Shown here piece after piece: positions 46,082 through 54,102 of a stretch of 64,000 nucleotides of DNA. The stretch is taken from assembly GCA_964394085.1 (NCBI GenBank), contig CAYMWF010000029.1, forward strand, positions 1 to 64,000, read 5' to 3'. The notes under the pieces were generated by a model that was given only the letters and a program-made list of their open reading frames with translations, did not search any database and was not told the origin of the DNA. Every line of letters starts with the position of its first letter. Within the stretch, counting starts at the first letter, position 1. The stretch is from CAYMWF01 sp964394085 [NCBI: uncultured Gemmatimonadota bacterium] (GTDB lineage: Bacteria; GCA-2686955; CAYMWF01). The position numbers and the translations under genes are program-made.

Positions 46082-47932
46082 CTATTGCTTGCTGAATTCC
46101 GCGATTGCATCTTCCGGATAAACCCTCATTTCAGAGAGCCATTCACACAGTTTATACCTTCTCTGGGATTCATCCGATGGCAGAGCCAGCGGTCTGCCCC
46201 TGCAGTCGATTATGACGCCGACCACTCCGCCCATCACCTCGGTTTCAAGTATTTTCCCGCTCCCGGCTCCGATGTCGAAACCTTTCACCGGTTTGATCTG
46301 CACCTTCGCCTTCTCCCCGACCGGCATCGGAATAAGCTTCAAGCTTCCGAATTCCATCTTGATATCCTGTGCCGGACCGCTTTCAGGCTCGAGATGCACG
46401 TCGAGACAATGTTTACCTTCTTTTGCCTTCCCGATAGGTACGATGCAACTGCCGAGATGAATCATGCAATCCTTGTTGAACACATCCCGGGCCGCGTCCT
46501 TGTGTACTGTGGAAAGGACTCCCAGGTGAGGCATCATGAAGATGCTGTCTACCGCCAGCATGGTGATACCTTCCGGGAGGAAGGAATCGAGCATCATCAG
46601 CGCCGACTGGTGCCGCCGCGGCGCGTGGGACAGGACTCCGCCGCTTCCCACCAGCAGGTCGAGATTCATCATGTTCACGATCGTCTCGCCGGAGGATTTC
46701 TGCGAGAAGGCCTCCGATATCGTTCGCTGCTGCTGCACCCCCTTCAGGGTCACGGCGAAGGATTTGTGCTGTTCGAAAGCAAGCCTCAGGGCTTCCCGGG
46801 CGATGGCGTGTTCGAACACGAGAGCGGCCATCAGCTGCGGGATGGTGGTAGGGCGGATCATCTTGTTCTTGACGCGGTTGCGGAGAACCCTCTCGTCCAT
46901 GTTGAAAGGCACCCATCGCATCACGTTTTCGAGACCCGATTCGGCGAACACGTTGGAAATCGAGTAGCTCATCCCGAGGTTCGCGCTTACCGTGCGGTTG
47001 AATGTCCCCTTGTCGTCGCTCTCTTTCGCCTTGAAGACCGAAAACACGTCGGTGGTTGCCCCTCCGATGTCCACCCCGACGACTTCGATCTCGTTCAGGT
47101 CGGCTATCGTCTTGATTATCTCCCCCACAGCGCCCGGAGTCGGCATGATCGGCACGTGCGTCCAGTCCATCAGCTTGTTGTAGCCCGGAGCCTGGGCCAT
47201 CACATGTTCCATGAACAGGTCATGAATCTTTTCCCTGGCGGGGCCGAGATTCTCATTTTCGAGAACCGGGCGGATATTTTCCACCAGGGACAGGTCGACC
47301 TTGTCGCCGAGGGTATCTTTTACGATGTCCGTCGCCTTCTGGTTTCCGGCGTAGATGAGGGGCAGATGGTAGCTGCTGCCGAGGCGCGGCCTGGGATCCG
47401 CCGCCGATATGATCTCGGCGAGTTCGGCAACGTGGGTCGTGGTGCCCCCGTCGATGCCACCCGAAAGGAGGATCATGTCGGGACGCAGAGCGCGAATCCG
47501 CTCGATCTGCTGATGAGGCAGGCGCTTATCGTTCGATGCGAGGATATCCATGACTATGGCGCCGGCCCCCAGGGCCGCCCGCTGGGCGCTCTCACCCGTC
47601 ATCGACCGAACCACTCCGGCGACCATCATCTGGAGCCCCCCGCCTGCGCTGGAGGTTGAGATATAGATATCGGTGCCGGTGTCGCCGTTGGCGGGAGAGA
47701 TGATTCTGCCTTCCTCGATCAACTTCCGCCCCGAAAGTTCCTCCAGTTCTGTAACCGAGTTGATCACGCCTTTGGTTACATCCTCGGCGGGAGCTTCAAC
47801 GGTGGTCGGAGCCTCACCCCTGTACGTCTGGCGATATTCATCCCCTTTCTTCTCGATGAGGATCGCCTTCGTGGTGGTGCTGCCGCAGTCAGTCGCCAGA
47901 ATTACCTTTATCTTTTCGGGATCGAGCTGCAT
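46082..47932 (-). CDS. MutL/GlmL-type ASKHA ATPase (C)
   Basis: A 616-residue ASKHA-fold protein of the glutamate mutase MutL family. Phosphate loop 1 is ILATDCGSTTTKAILIE (11-27) and the second is VGVDIGGATTDVFSVF, about 310 residues in; ILLSGGIDGGTT lies between. Such proteins reactivate B12-dependent glutamate mutase by ATP-driven cofactor exchange. Here no mutase gene is in the window, and the neighbours are membrane proteins instead, so it probably powers or switches a different assembly. It is longer than the mutase-linked members (about 460 residues). CGAAAGGAG precedes the ATG; it overlaps the 47889-48269 stop by 44 bases. Confidence 0.85.
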   Translation of the reverse strand: MQLDPEKIKVILATDCGSTTTKAILIEKKGDEYRQTYRGEAPTTVEAPAEDVTKGVINSVTELEELSGRKLIEEGRIISPANGDTGTDIYISTSSAGGGLQMMVAGVVRSMTGESAQRAALGAGAIVMDILASNDKRLPHQQIERIRALRPDMILLSGGIDGGTTTHVAELAEIISAADPRPRLGSSYHLPLIYAGNQKATDIVKDTLGDKVDLSLVENIRPVLENENLGPAREKIHDLFMEHVMAQAPGYNKLMDWTHVPIMPTPGAVGEIIKTIADLNEIEVVGVDIGGATTDVFSVFKAKESDDKGTFNRTVSANLGMSYSISNVFAESGLENVMRWVPFNMDERVLRNRVKNKMIRPTTIPQLMAALVFEHAIAREALRLAFEQHKSFAVTLKGVQQQRTISEAFSQKSSGETIVNMMNLDLLVGSGGVLSHAPRRHQSALMMLDSFLPEGITMLAVDSIFMMPHLGVLSTVHKDAARDVFNKDCMIHLGSCIVPIGKAKEGKHCLDVHLEPESGPAQDIKMEFGSLKLIPMPVGEKAKVQIKPVKGFDIGAGSGKILETEVMGGVVGVIIDCRGRPLALPSDESQRRYKLCEWLSEMRVYPEDAIAEFSKQ

Positions 47933-48269
47933 CCCTCTTCTCCTTTCGCTTCTGCTTTCGGATTCTGTAATCTTCTTCTTCCATGCCTTCGAGCATTTCG
48001 ATCAGCCGTTCAACATTGGTCCGGTCTTCAAGCAGTTTTTCAAGCTTGTCGTAAACCGGGCCTGAATAGAATATTTTCACCATCGGATTGGCGAAAACCA
48101 TAAACTGGTTTCCCAGGAAGGTGAGCGGTTTCGATGACTCGAGGAATACGATCGCCGCAGGGGTGAGCCGGCGTTTATGGATCTCGCCGGCAATACGTTG
48201 CAGCAGTTCGTCCCGCTCTTCCGGCGGGAGCTCGTCTGAATCTGCTATGTACCCGCGTTCCTCCGTCAA
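47889..48269 (-). CDS. Small conserved protein of the MutL cluster (B)
   Basis: A 126-residue protein. The core LESSKPLTFLGNQFMVFANP-type segment (about 45-65) and the following KIFYSGPVYDKLEKLLEDR and NVERLIEMLE helices match a small conserved unit I have seen beside MutL genes. A basic, disordered tail (RKQKRKEKRDAARSRKDKG) ends it. The hydrophobic stretch is amphipathic rather than a clear membrane span, so it may lie on the membrane surface. It overlaps the upstream gene by four bases and mutL by 44. Function unknown. Confidence 0.8.
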   Translation of the reverse strand: MTEERGYIADSDELPPEERDELLQRIAGEIHKRRLTPAAIVFLESSKPLTFLGNQFMVFANPMVKIFYSGPVYDKLEKLLEDRTNVERLIEMLEGMEEEDYRIRKQKRKEKRDAARSRKDKGNSGD

Positions 48270-48697
48270 CTCGTTCTTTCTCTCTCTATAAAATCCTCGG
48301 CCGTTGCAGCGGCGCGGTTCTTCAACTCTTCGGGAACGATGAGAAAAAGACCTCGGAATGCTTCAAGCCTGGATGGTTTGCTGAAGGGTGACAGGCACAG
48401 CCCGTTCGTCGTGAATACGCACCTGCGGAATTCATTCCAGCCGCGGTGCACGGTCCTGAACCTTGTCTTGACCGTTACACCTTCAGTATTGAACCTGTAC
48501 GTTGTTCGGGAAAAATACGGGGCGACCGAGATCAGAATAAAAAAAACCGCGAGGAGAGTGAATACCGCTTCTTGAAAAACGATGTGGACGGATATCCAGA
48601 ACAACAGGATGAAGATCGAAACGATTCCGGTTTTGAGCGGATGTTCGCGGTAAAGCGATACAGTCCACGTGAGCTCTTCGGTTTCTCCAGATATCAC
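48266..48697 (-). CDS. Two-helix membrane protein with PH-like domain (A)
   Basis: The start at GTG 48697 follows TGGAG by five bases and gives 143 residues; a TTG at 48718 is an alternative. Two helices (about 20-45 and 48-68) precede a soluble C-terminal part (TYRFNTEGVTVKTRFRTV...GWNEFRRCVFTTNG), which resembles bacterial PH domains of the YcxB/bPH type. It is the first gene of the eight-gene cluster and overlaps the next gene by four bases. It probably anchors the complex; no catalytic motif is seen. Confidence 0.72.
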   Translation of the reverse strand: MISGETEELTWTVSLYREHPLKTGIVSIFILLFWISVHIVFQEAVFTLLAVFFILISVAPYFSRTTYRFNTEGVTVKTRFRTVHRGWNEFRRCVFTTNGLCLSPFSKPSRLEAFRGLFLIVPEELKNRAAATAEDFIERERTS

Positions 48698-48874
48698 GGC
48701 ATCTCCAGGGCGCCGCAACCATTATCCCAGACAACAGGATGCAAGTCCGTCGCACTATACCCGATCGCACCTTCCGGTGAAAGTAAAAAAATGACTGGTG
48801 CCGCACGCGAAAAAATGAACTATATTAGAAGATGTATGCAGAATTTTCTGCAGATCAAACAAGGCAGCTCAATC

Positions 48875-50272
48875 ATGTTTCGTAACTTTCTCGGTTGGCT
48901 GAAACATCCCGGCTGTTCCCTCTCGCTTCGCCATCGCTCCACCCCGCCGGGGAATTTCCTTGAAAATCGAATTACATCCCTCTTCCGCCTCCCAGAAGTC
49001 GGATTAGCGTATATCATATTCGCTTTTCTATTGTCTCCAGGTATCGTTACGGGATATGAGGCGAAGCTGGAAACCGCTTTTACTCAAGATGGTTACACGC
49101 TTGCAATAAAGCGTTACATGAACGAAGGGGGAACCCCGGTGATCCTCGCCCACGGGTTCTTTCAGAATTTCATGGTCTGGGATCTCCCCGCAGAGGGGCA
49201 CAGTCTCGGCAGGTTCCTCGCTGGTGAGGGTTTCGACGTCTGGATGATGAATTTCAGGGCTCATGGATACGGCGATTACGAGAGCGAGATGCCTCCGGAT
49301 TACGATTACTGTTTCGACGACTTCTCCATATACGACGCAGGCGCCGTGATCCGGGAGGTGCGGGACGCAACCGGAAAAATACCTTTCTGGATAGGCCATT
49401 CGATGGGCGGCCTGGCGGCGCTTGCCTGGCTCCAGGGTGTCGAATACCAGTACGTCAAGGTCGACGATCACTGGGTCTGGAAAGGGCTGTTTCAGGGATG
49501 GGAGCTCGAAGATATCTACGGCTGGCGGGTTGCCGACAATCCTGATTCGACCGCGGCCCGGACGGACAGGCTGAAGGGTCTCGTTACCATATCGACACCG
49601 GCACGAATGAAGTGGGAGGTGGAAATAACCTGGTGGAACTGGTTCCTCCACCTTTTCGATTTCGACAGTTACTGGTCTTATAACCTTGTAGCCGAAGCGC
49701 TGGCCAACAGTTTTACAGTCAACCTTATCCTTTCACTGGTGGACTACATTCCTTCCGAAGAAATCATCCGGTTCCTTACGCTCGACATCCGCGATATACC
49801 GATAATCGGCCCTCCGCTGGCGGATTTCCTGGAATGGGTCTCGGGCGAGGTCGGCTCCTCGGTAATGTTCGCCCAGTTCTGGTGGAAGGAGAATATGACC
49901 GAACAGCTTGTTATAGATGAGCTCGAAATGGCTGTCGATGCTGTTTCCGGCAAGACCGTCCGCCAGTTCATGCACAGTATCAAGAAGCATTCTCTGATGG
50001 AATACCATGCGAAAGACCGGAGAAGAAACGCCTACCGTTATAATGATCATTACCACCATGTCGCAGTCCCGACCCTGGTGGTGACCGGTGAATACGACAA
50101 AGTGGCCAATGACGGCGTAATCAGGGAGAACCTATTCGAAGCCCTGGGGAGTGAAGATAGAACCCTTGCCGAAATTCCAGCCACCGGTCACGGGGACATG
50201 ATTGTCGGCCTTGAATCCGCGAACGACCTGTATCCCCTCGTTCTGCAGTGGCTGAGACAACGAGAAAACTGA
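48875..50272 (+). CDS. Exported alpha/beta hydrolase, acid-lipase-like
   Basis: The ATG at 48875 follows AAGGCAG and gives 465 residues; earlier in-frame ATGs (48791 and 48815) are possible. A hydrophobic segment (about 37-58) precedes the catalytic domain. AHGFFQNFMVWDLP forms the oxyanion loop; the triad is S176 (GHSMGG), D408 (GEYDKVA) and H439 (TGHGDM). The long cap region and the DYCFDDFSIYD loop resemble gastric/lysosomal acid lipases. It probably hydrolyses lipids or esters outside the cytoplasm. It is divergent from the MutL cluster. Confidence 0.86.
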   Translation: MFRNFLGWLKHPGCSLSLRHRSTPPGNFLENRITSLFRLPEVGLAYIIFAFLLSPGIVTGYEAKLETAFTQDGYTLAIKRYMNEGGTPVILAHGFFQNFMVWDLPAEGHSLGRFLAGEGFDVWMMNFRAHGYGDYESEMPPDYDYCFDDFSIYDAGAVIREVRDATGKIPFWIGHSMGGLAALAWLQGVEYQYVKVDDHWVWKGLFQGWELEDIYGWRVADNPDSTAARTDRLKGLVTISTPARMKWEVEITWWNWFLHLFDFDSYWSYNLVAEALANSFTVNLILSLVDYIPSEEIIRFLTLDIRDIPIIGPPLADFLEWVSGEVGSSVMFAQFWWKENMTEQLVIDELEMAVDAVSGKTVRQFMHSIKKHSLMEYHAKDRRRNAYRYNDHYHHVAVPTLVVTGEYDKVANDGVIRENLFEALGSEDRTLAEIPATGHGDMIVGLESANDLYPLVLQWLRQREN

Positions 50273-50329
50273 ACTTACCTGATCTCCGAAGCGGAAACAC
50301 CCTGAGTAACCAGAGTCTTTGGAAATCAA

Positions 50330-50357
50330 AAGCCGGGTTTCCTGAAAAACCCGGCTT
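50330..50357 (+). terminator. Probable terminator after hydrolase gene
   Basis: AAGCCGGGTTT and AAACCCGGCTT pair around a short loop 57 bases after the hydrolase stop. TTCTC follows on the plus strand, so the T-run is weak; on the minus strand CTTTTGATTT follows, so it may also end minus-strand transcription. Confidence 0.6.
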
Positions 50358-50388
50358 CTCTCCGGAGCCTGTCGAATCCATATATTTT

Positions 50389-50531
50389 AGAGGCGCTTGC
50401 AGAACCCTGGATCTTGTTCGCAGGCAAGAGCGAGGAGGCGAGAAAGCGGAGCATACTTCTGTATGTGAGCATTTCGAGCCGACGATTGACGCAGTTCTGC
50501 GGGCAAGAGACAGGGTTATGCAAGCGTCTCT
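50389..50531. repeat. 143-bp long palindromic element
   Basis: Arms 50389-50416 and 50504-50531 are imperfect inverted repeats (AGAGGCGCTTGCAGAACCC against AGAGACGCTTGCATAACCC), matching at about 24 of 28 bases. A second hairpin, GCATAC-TTCT-GTATGT (50451-50466), lies inside, with GAG-rich flanks. There is no gene inside. It begins just after the hydrolase terminator and ends at the octaheme cytochrome gene stop. It has the look of a dispersed intergenic repeat; only distantly similar structure is seen at 953-995. Confidence 0.7.
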
Positions 50532-52116
50532 AGAGACTTTCCTCTTCCCACTGCAGCATTTCCGCCCTCTGTTCTCTCGTCAGTCCCTCCGTCCACTTAT
50601 GATACTTTTCCCAGTCAGACCCGTCCTCGCCCCGGAGCGTATCATGAATGAAACTCTCTACCTCGTGACCCTTCCCCGCTTCCTCCGCGAGCTCTACCGC
50701 GAGGGGCAGGAACTCCGTATAGAACCTTTTCGAAAGCTCGTAGAAGCCGTGCCACTGAACATAATCGGGACCGCCCATGCTCGCGCCGTGACGCGCTCGC
50801 CGGCCTTCGTGATGCCAGATTTCGAAAAAGAGGTAGTCGATCTCCTCGTTCATCGGCGTCGAATCGACGATCTCCTCCTGTTTCAGGAAATTGTAGATCG
50901 CCACGGACGGCTTGCCGTATTTGTTGTTGTAAAGCTCCACCGCATTGTCGAACTGAACGTAGAAATTATCCACCCAGTTGCTTGAATGACAGGTAATGCA
51001 GGCCTGCTTCATGGCGTCTCTCCGTGCCTCCGGACCGGGGAGTATCACCGTGCCGTCGTCAGCGGTGATTCCGGGCGGTTTCACCGACACCTTCGGACGG
51101 AGGGTCCAGGAGATCCTGGCACCTACGTCATGCGTGGCTTCGAGCTTCTGGTAATTTCCGTGGGGAGCCGCCGCGGACATATGGCAGGTTGCGCATGTGG
51201 GCGCCTGGGTATAGGTATCCCCCGCGATCCACTCTCCTCCCGGGAGATCCAGATTCATTTCATGGGACCGGCTGCGGTATGCGATACCATGTTTCGATTC
51301 GTAATAGACTTCGAGTTGAGGATGATCCGGGCCCATGTGGCATTTTCCGCAGTTATCCGGTCTTCGCGCGACCCCCGCCGAAAATTCATGCCGGGAATGA
51401 CAGGCGCTGCACGCACCCCATGAACCATCCGCATTGACACGCCCCATCCCGGTATTCGGCCAGGATTCAGCGGTATAGGCGACCGCCTTGTTGTTCCCGG
51501 GGTTGGATGCCACCTTTACGATCGAACCGTGACACTGCTGACATCCCTGCACCGCGGCCGCGGGTCCTTCGGCGAACATACCCAGGAAATTATCCACGGA
51601 GCCGATGAATTGAGCCGCGGAAGAATGGTGCGAATTGAATACCTGCTCCGTCTCATCCCTGTGACAGAGCCCGCACGTCCGGGGGGACACATCCGTAACT
51701 ATCATCGCGCCCTCGTGCATCCACATATCGGGACGCTCCCGGGGCTTCCCTTCTTCGGTCACCAGGGAGACCGACTTGAGCCCGCTGGCCCGGTCCCAGG
51801 TCGTTTCAACCATATATCTCGGGTTCCTGAGATCGTCCACGGCGCCCGGTTCCGGAACACCGTGACATTCCATGCATCCGACTCCCTGGGTTGCATGAAC
51901 ACTCGCCTCCCAGTGAGCCACCAGGCCCGGATCGGCTCCCGGGCCTCCCTCATATTCCGTCCCGTGGCATTTCACGCAACCTGCGGAATCAGCTTTTATG
52001 ACTACTTTGTGGTGGTCTATCCTAGCCGCCCTCTCGGTGAAGACGACATAACCGAGCACCACGACCACGGCGACCGAAAGTATCGCGACAATTATCCTTT
52101 TCGCTTCAAGACTCAT
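50530..52116 (-). CDS. Octaheme cytochrome c, HAO-like
   Basis: A 528-residue exported multiheme protein with an N-terminal anchor helix (7-27). Eight CxxCH sites begin at residues 47, 81, 148, 192, 236, 256, 308 and 373. The spacing and the C-terminal helical part (DYLFFEIWHHEGRRARHGA, DYVQWHGFYEL) fit the hydroxylamine oxidoreductase/octaheme nitrite reductase family. Members oxidise hydroxylamine or hydrazine, or reduce nitrite, depending on a crosslinked tyrosine that needs alignment. It is the third gene after Rieske and cytochrome b, so it likely exchanges electrons with the quinone pool. Confidence 0.93.
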   Translation of the reverse strand: MSLEAKRIIVAILSVAVVVVLGYVVFTERAARIDHHKVVIKADSAGCVKCHGTEYEGGPGADPGLVAHWEASVHATQGVGCMECHGVPEPGAVDDLRNPRYMVETTWDRASGLKSVSLVTEEGKPRERPDMWMHEGAMIVTDVSPRTCGLCHRDETEQVFNSHHSSAAQFIGSVDNFLGMFAEGPAAAVQGCQQCHGSIVKVASNPGNNKAVAYTAESWPNTGMGRVNADGSWGACSACHSRHEFSAGVARRPDNCGKCHMGPDHPQLEVYYESKHGIAYRSRSHEMNLDLPGGEWIAGDTYTQAPTCATCHMSAAAPHGNYQKLEATHDVGARISWTLRPKVSVKPPGITADDGTVILPGPEARRDAMKQACITCHSSNWVDNFYVQFDNAVELYNNKYGKPSVAIYNFLKQEEIVDSTPMNEEIDYLFFEIWHHEGRRARHGASMGGPDYVQWHGFYELSKRFYTEFLPLAVELAEEAGKGHEVESFIHDTLRGEDGSDWEKYHKWTEGLTREQRAEMLQWEEESL

Positions 52117-52132
52117 GATTCTCCCCCGGTGG

Positions 52133-53206
52133 TTAAACCTCGAGCAACGCCCAGGCCAGGTATATGCCTAAAACCGCGACCCCGAGAACCAGGCCCGATT
52201 CGAGCTTCCCTTTAAAGAGTTTGTCCAGCCGCTGAAGCAGATATTCGTCGATCAGGGGCCAGAAGAAGATCGCCGCTCCCATGAATCCCATGAGCAGCAC
52301 GCCGGTAGTTCCGGATACCAGCTTGAGAAGGTGGTAGAACGGCAGGAAATACCATTCCGGCTTGATATGCTCGGGTGTCGACAGCGGATCGGCCGGTGGA
52401 CCCAGGACCGCCGGATAGGCCAGGGCAAGCAGAAAGATGACAAGCAGCAGGTAGAGGAACACCGCCGATTCGCTGACCACGTGATCGGGAAAGAAATGGT
52501 AGGGTCCCTGTTTCTCGACAGTGGTCTTTTCTTTCATTCGATCAGCTTCGTTCCCCGGAATATACATCCCGAGAAGTCTCACGAAAAATATGTGTACCAG
52601 GACAAGGCCGATCAAAGCGGCGGGGAGGATCTGGACATGCAGTGAATATAATCTGCTCAGTGTGGCGTCGTTGATGCTCTCCCCTGCAAGGAAGAAATTC
52701 TTCATCAAATCGCCGACCAGGGGCGTAAGTGAAAGAATATTGGATGTAATCGTTATACCCCAGTAGGCGACCTGGTCGAAGAGCAGTGCGTACCCGGTAA
52801 AACAGAAAGTCATCGTCACGAATAAAAGGAGTACACCAGCCATCCAGGCTCCCCACCGGAAGTTCCTGAATGCTCCGGTCACGAAAACACGGACCATGTG
52901 GAGAAAAAGCGCGATGAGCATGAACATCGCCCCCCACTGGTGAACCGATCGTATAAAGAGACCGTATCTTGCGTGCCGGGTGATGTAATCCACCGATTCG
53001 TAAGCGCTGCCCGGTTCCGCCCTGTAGTAGACGGCGAGGAGCAGCCCGGTCACGGCCTGGACCAAAAAGAGGAGCCCTATCACTCCGCCCCAGCACCACC
53101 ACCATTTTTTTGTCGAGTGAGGCAGCGGTTCGTCGGCTTTTTCATACAGGTTCTCGATATCGATGGGTATCGCTTTCAGCAGATCGTCTTTTTTGAAGAC
53201 CTTCAT
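52133..53206 (-). CDS. Cytochrome b of a bc-type complex
   Basis: A 357-residue cytochrome b with about eight helices. Heme-ligand helices read HQWGAMFMLIALFLHM and HVQILPAALIGLVLVH, and the quinol-site motif is PEWYF (IKPEWYFLPFYHLL). It combines the b6-like and subunit-IV-like halves in one chain. It forms the membrane core of a quinol-oxidising complex with the Rieske protein upstream, whose stop it overlaps by four bases, and passes electrons to or from the octaheme cytochrome gene 16 bp downstream. Confidence 0.95.
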   Translation of the reverse strand: MKVFKKDDLLKAIPIDIENLYEKADEPLPHSTKKWWWCWGGVIGLLFLVQAVTGLLLAVYYRAEPGSAYESVDYITRHARYGLFIRSVHQWGAMFMLIALFLHMVRVFVTGAFRNFRWGAWMAGVLLLFVTMTFCFTGYALLFDQVAYWGITITSNILSLTPLVGDLMKNFFLAGESINDATLSRLYSLHVQILPAALIGLVLVHIFFVRLLGMYIPGNEADRMKEKTTVEKQGPYHFFPDHVVSESAVFLYLLLVIFLLALAYPAVLGPPADPLSTPEHIKPEWYFLPFYHLLKLVSGTTGVLLMGFMGAAIFFWPLIDEYLLQRLDKLFKGKLESGLVLGVAVLGIYLAWALLEV

Positions 53207-53661
53207 GTCCGGCTCCCTTCGAAATCGACGAATACCATTCCGTCCCGTAATTCCACGTCGTACCTGTCGAGGGGGCTGTCGGGAGGCCCCGATACCGGAT
53301 TACCCGCCGCATCGAAGAACCCGGCATGACAGGGGCACTCAAACAGGTCGCCTTCCGGATGGTAAATCACTGTGCACCCCAGATGAGGGCACACTGTACC
53401 CATTGCGGTGACCGAACCGTCGCTTTTCCTCGTCAAAAGAACCGTCCGCCCCGAAAGATCAGTTATACTTTTCAGGTTCGACTTCGCCAGTTCCGATTCG
53501 AAGCATACGAAAACGGATGGTCTTTTTTTTCCGGGCACCGGATACAGGAAACTTCCTGCGACCTTGGCGGCGAGGATACCCGCCGCCGACAGCGACCCCA
53601 GTACGACCCAACCCAGGAAGCCGCGACGCCCCATGTTCTTTCCTGCATTCTCAAGTTCCAC
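53203..53661 (-). CDS. Rieske iron-sulphur protein
   Basis: A 152-residue Rieske protein starting at GTG 53661, which follows AAAGGAGG by six bases; a longer upstream frame is non-coding. A twin-Arg-like start (GRRGFLGW, 11-18) and a helix (18-40) suggest Tat export and anchoring. Cluster ligands are C91 and H93 (CPHLGC) and C109 and H112 (CPCH), with the C96-C111 disulphide. It is the first gene of the Rieske-cytochrome b-octaheme operon, about 120 bases after a promoter at 53789-53817. Confidence 0.95.
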   Translation of the reverse strand: MELENAGKNMGRRGFLGWVVLGSLSAAGILAAKVAGSFLYPVPGKKRPSVFVCFESELAKSNLKSITDLSGRTVLLTRKSDGSVTAMGTVCPHLGCTVIYHPEGDLFECPCHAGFFDAAGNPVSGPPDSPLDRYDVELRDGMVFVDFEGSRT

Positions 53662-53788
53662 GCCGGTCCTCCTTTGAGTTAAAGGAATAGAAAATGAAAC
53701 GCCCTGGAAGGCATTCGGGAACCGGGGATCTCCACTCTCCCCGACCGAGTTCACCACGCTGGAATCTACCTTCTTCAAGCATGATAAC

Positions 53789-53817
53789 TTTTTAAAATAA
53801 TCCGTGGGTTTTGTCAA
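53789..53817 (-). promoter_or_regulatory. Promoter of Rieske-cytochrome b-octaheme operon
   Basis: TTGACA (53817-53812) is a perfect -35 hexamer, and TAAAAA (53794-53789) lies after a 17-base spacer on the minus strand. The transcript would start near 53782 and reach the GTG at 53661 after about 120 bases. Confidence 0.62.
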
Positions 53818-53827
53818 GCCTAAAAGT

Positions 53828-53849
53828 GGCAAATAGGTACTTATTTGCC
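53828..53849. promoter_or_regulatory. Palindrome GGCAAATA-N6-TATTTGCC
   Basis: Two perfect 8-base arms with a 6-base centre lie directly upstream of the -35 box, centred roughly 57 bases before the predicted start. That is a typical position for an activator dimer, such as a CRP/FNR-class protein, though the sequence is not the classical FNR or CRP site. It could be an operator for the redox operon or for the divergent C45 gene. Confidence 0.55.
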
Positions 53850-54102
53850 TGATAGGTCGAGAACAGCACAACCAGCCGTTGGAATATGCTGAACTGAGGT
53901 CTTGAAAACAGGCTCACGGATGAAGTAATTAAAGCATGTTTTCTTTCATGTTTTCGATTATAATTATCCGTGAACCAGGGAACAATGCGCGGGCAGCGAA
54001 TGGAACCGATGATTCACTCGACGGATTATTCGCTCCCCGTATCGATCGAGTTCCTTTTTCATGGTATGCGGCGCCGGACGGCGCTCCCTGCAAGGAGGAA
54101 AA

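Larger units (their letters stand above)
53662..54102. other. Divergent control region of the bc operon and C45 gene
   Basis: The 441-base region holds the bc-operon promoter (53789-53817), an upstream palindrome (53828-53849) and, toward the C45 gene, an AT-rich stretch with CGATTATAAT (about 53953-53962) and a repeated CATGTTTTCTTTCATGTTTTCG segment. No open frame with coding features was seen. Confidence 0.55.

Noticed and set aside
46046-47659. A 537-codon open frame opposite the MutL-type gene
   Set aside because: It is antisense to a protein with clear ATPase motifs, lacks a ribosome site and its product is His/Arg rich, as expected from codon bias of the real gene.
48446-48874. N-terminal extension of the lipase-like gene by about 143 codons
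   Set aside because: It lies opposite the PH-like gene and is basic and unstructured; the ATG at 48875 has a ribosome site and is followed by the export segment.
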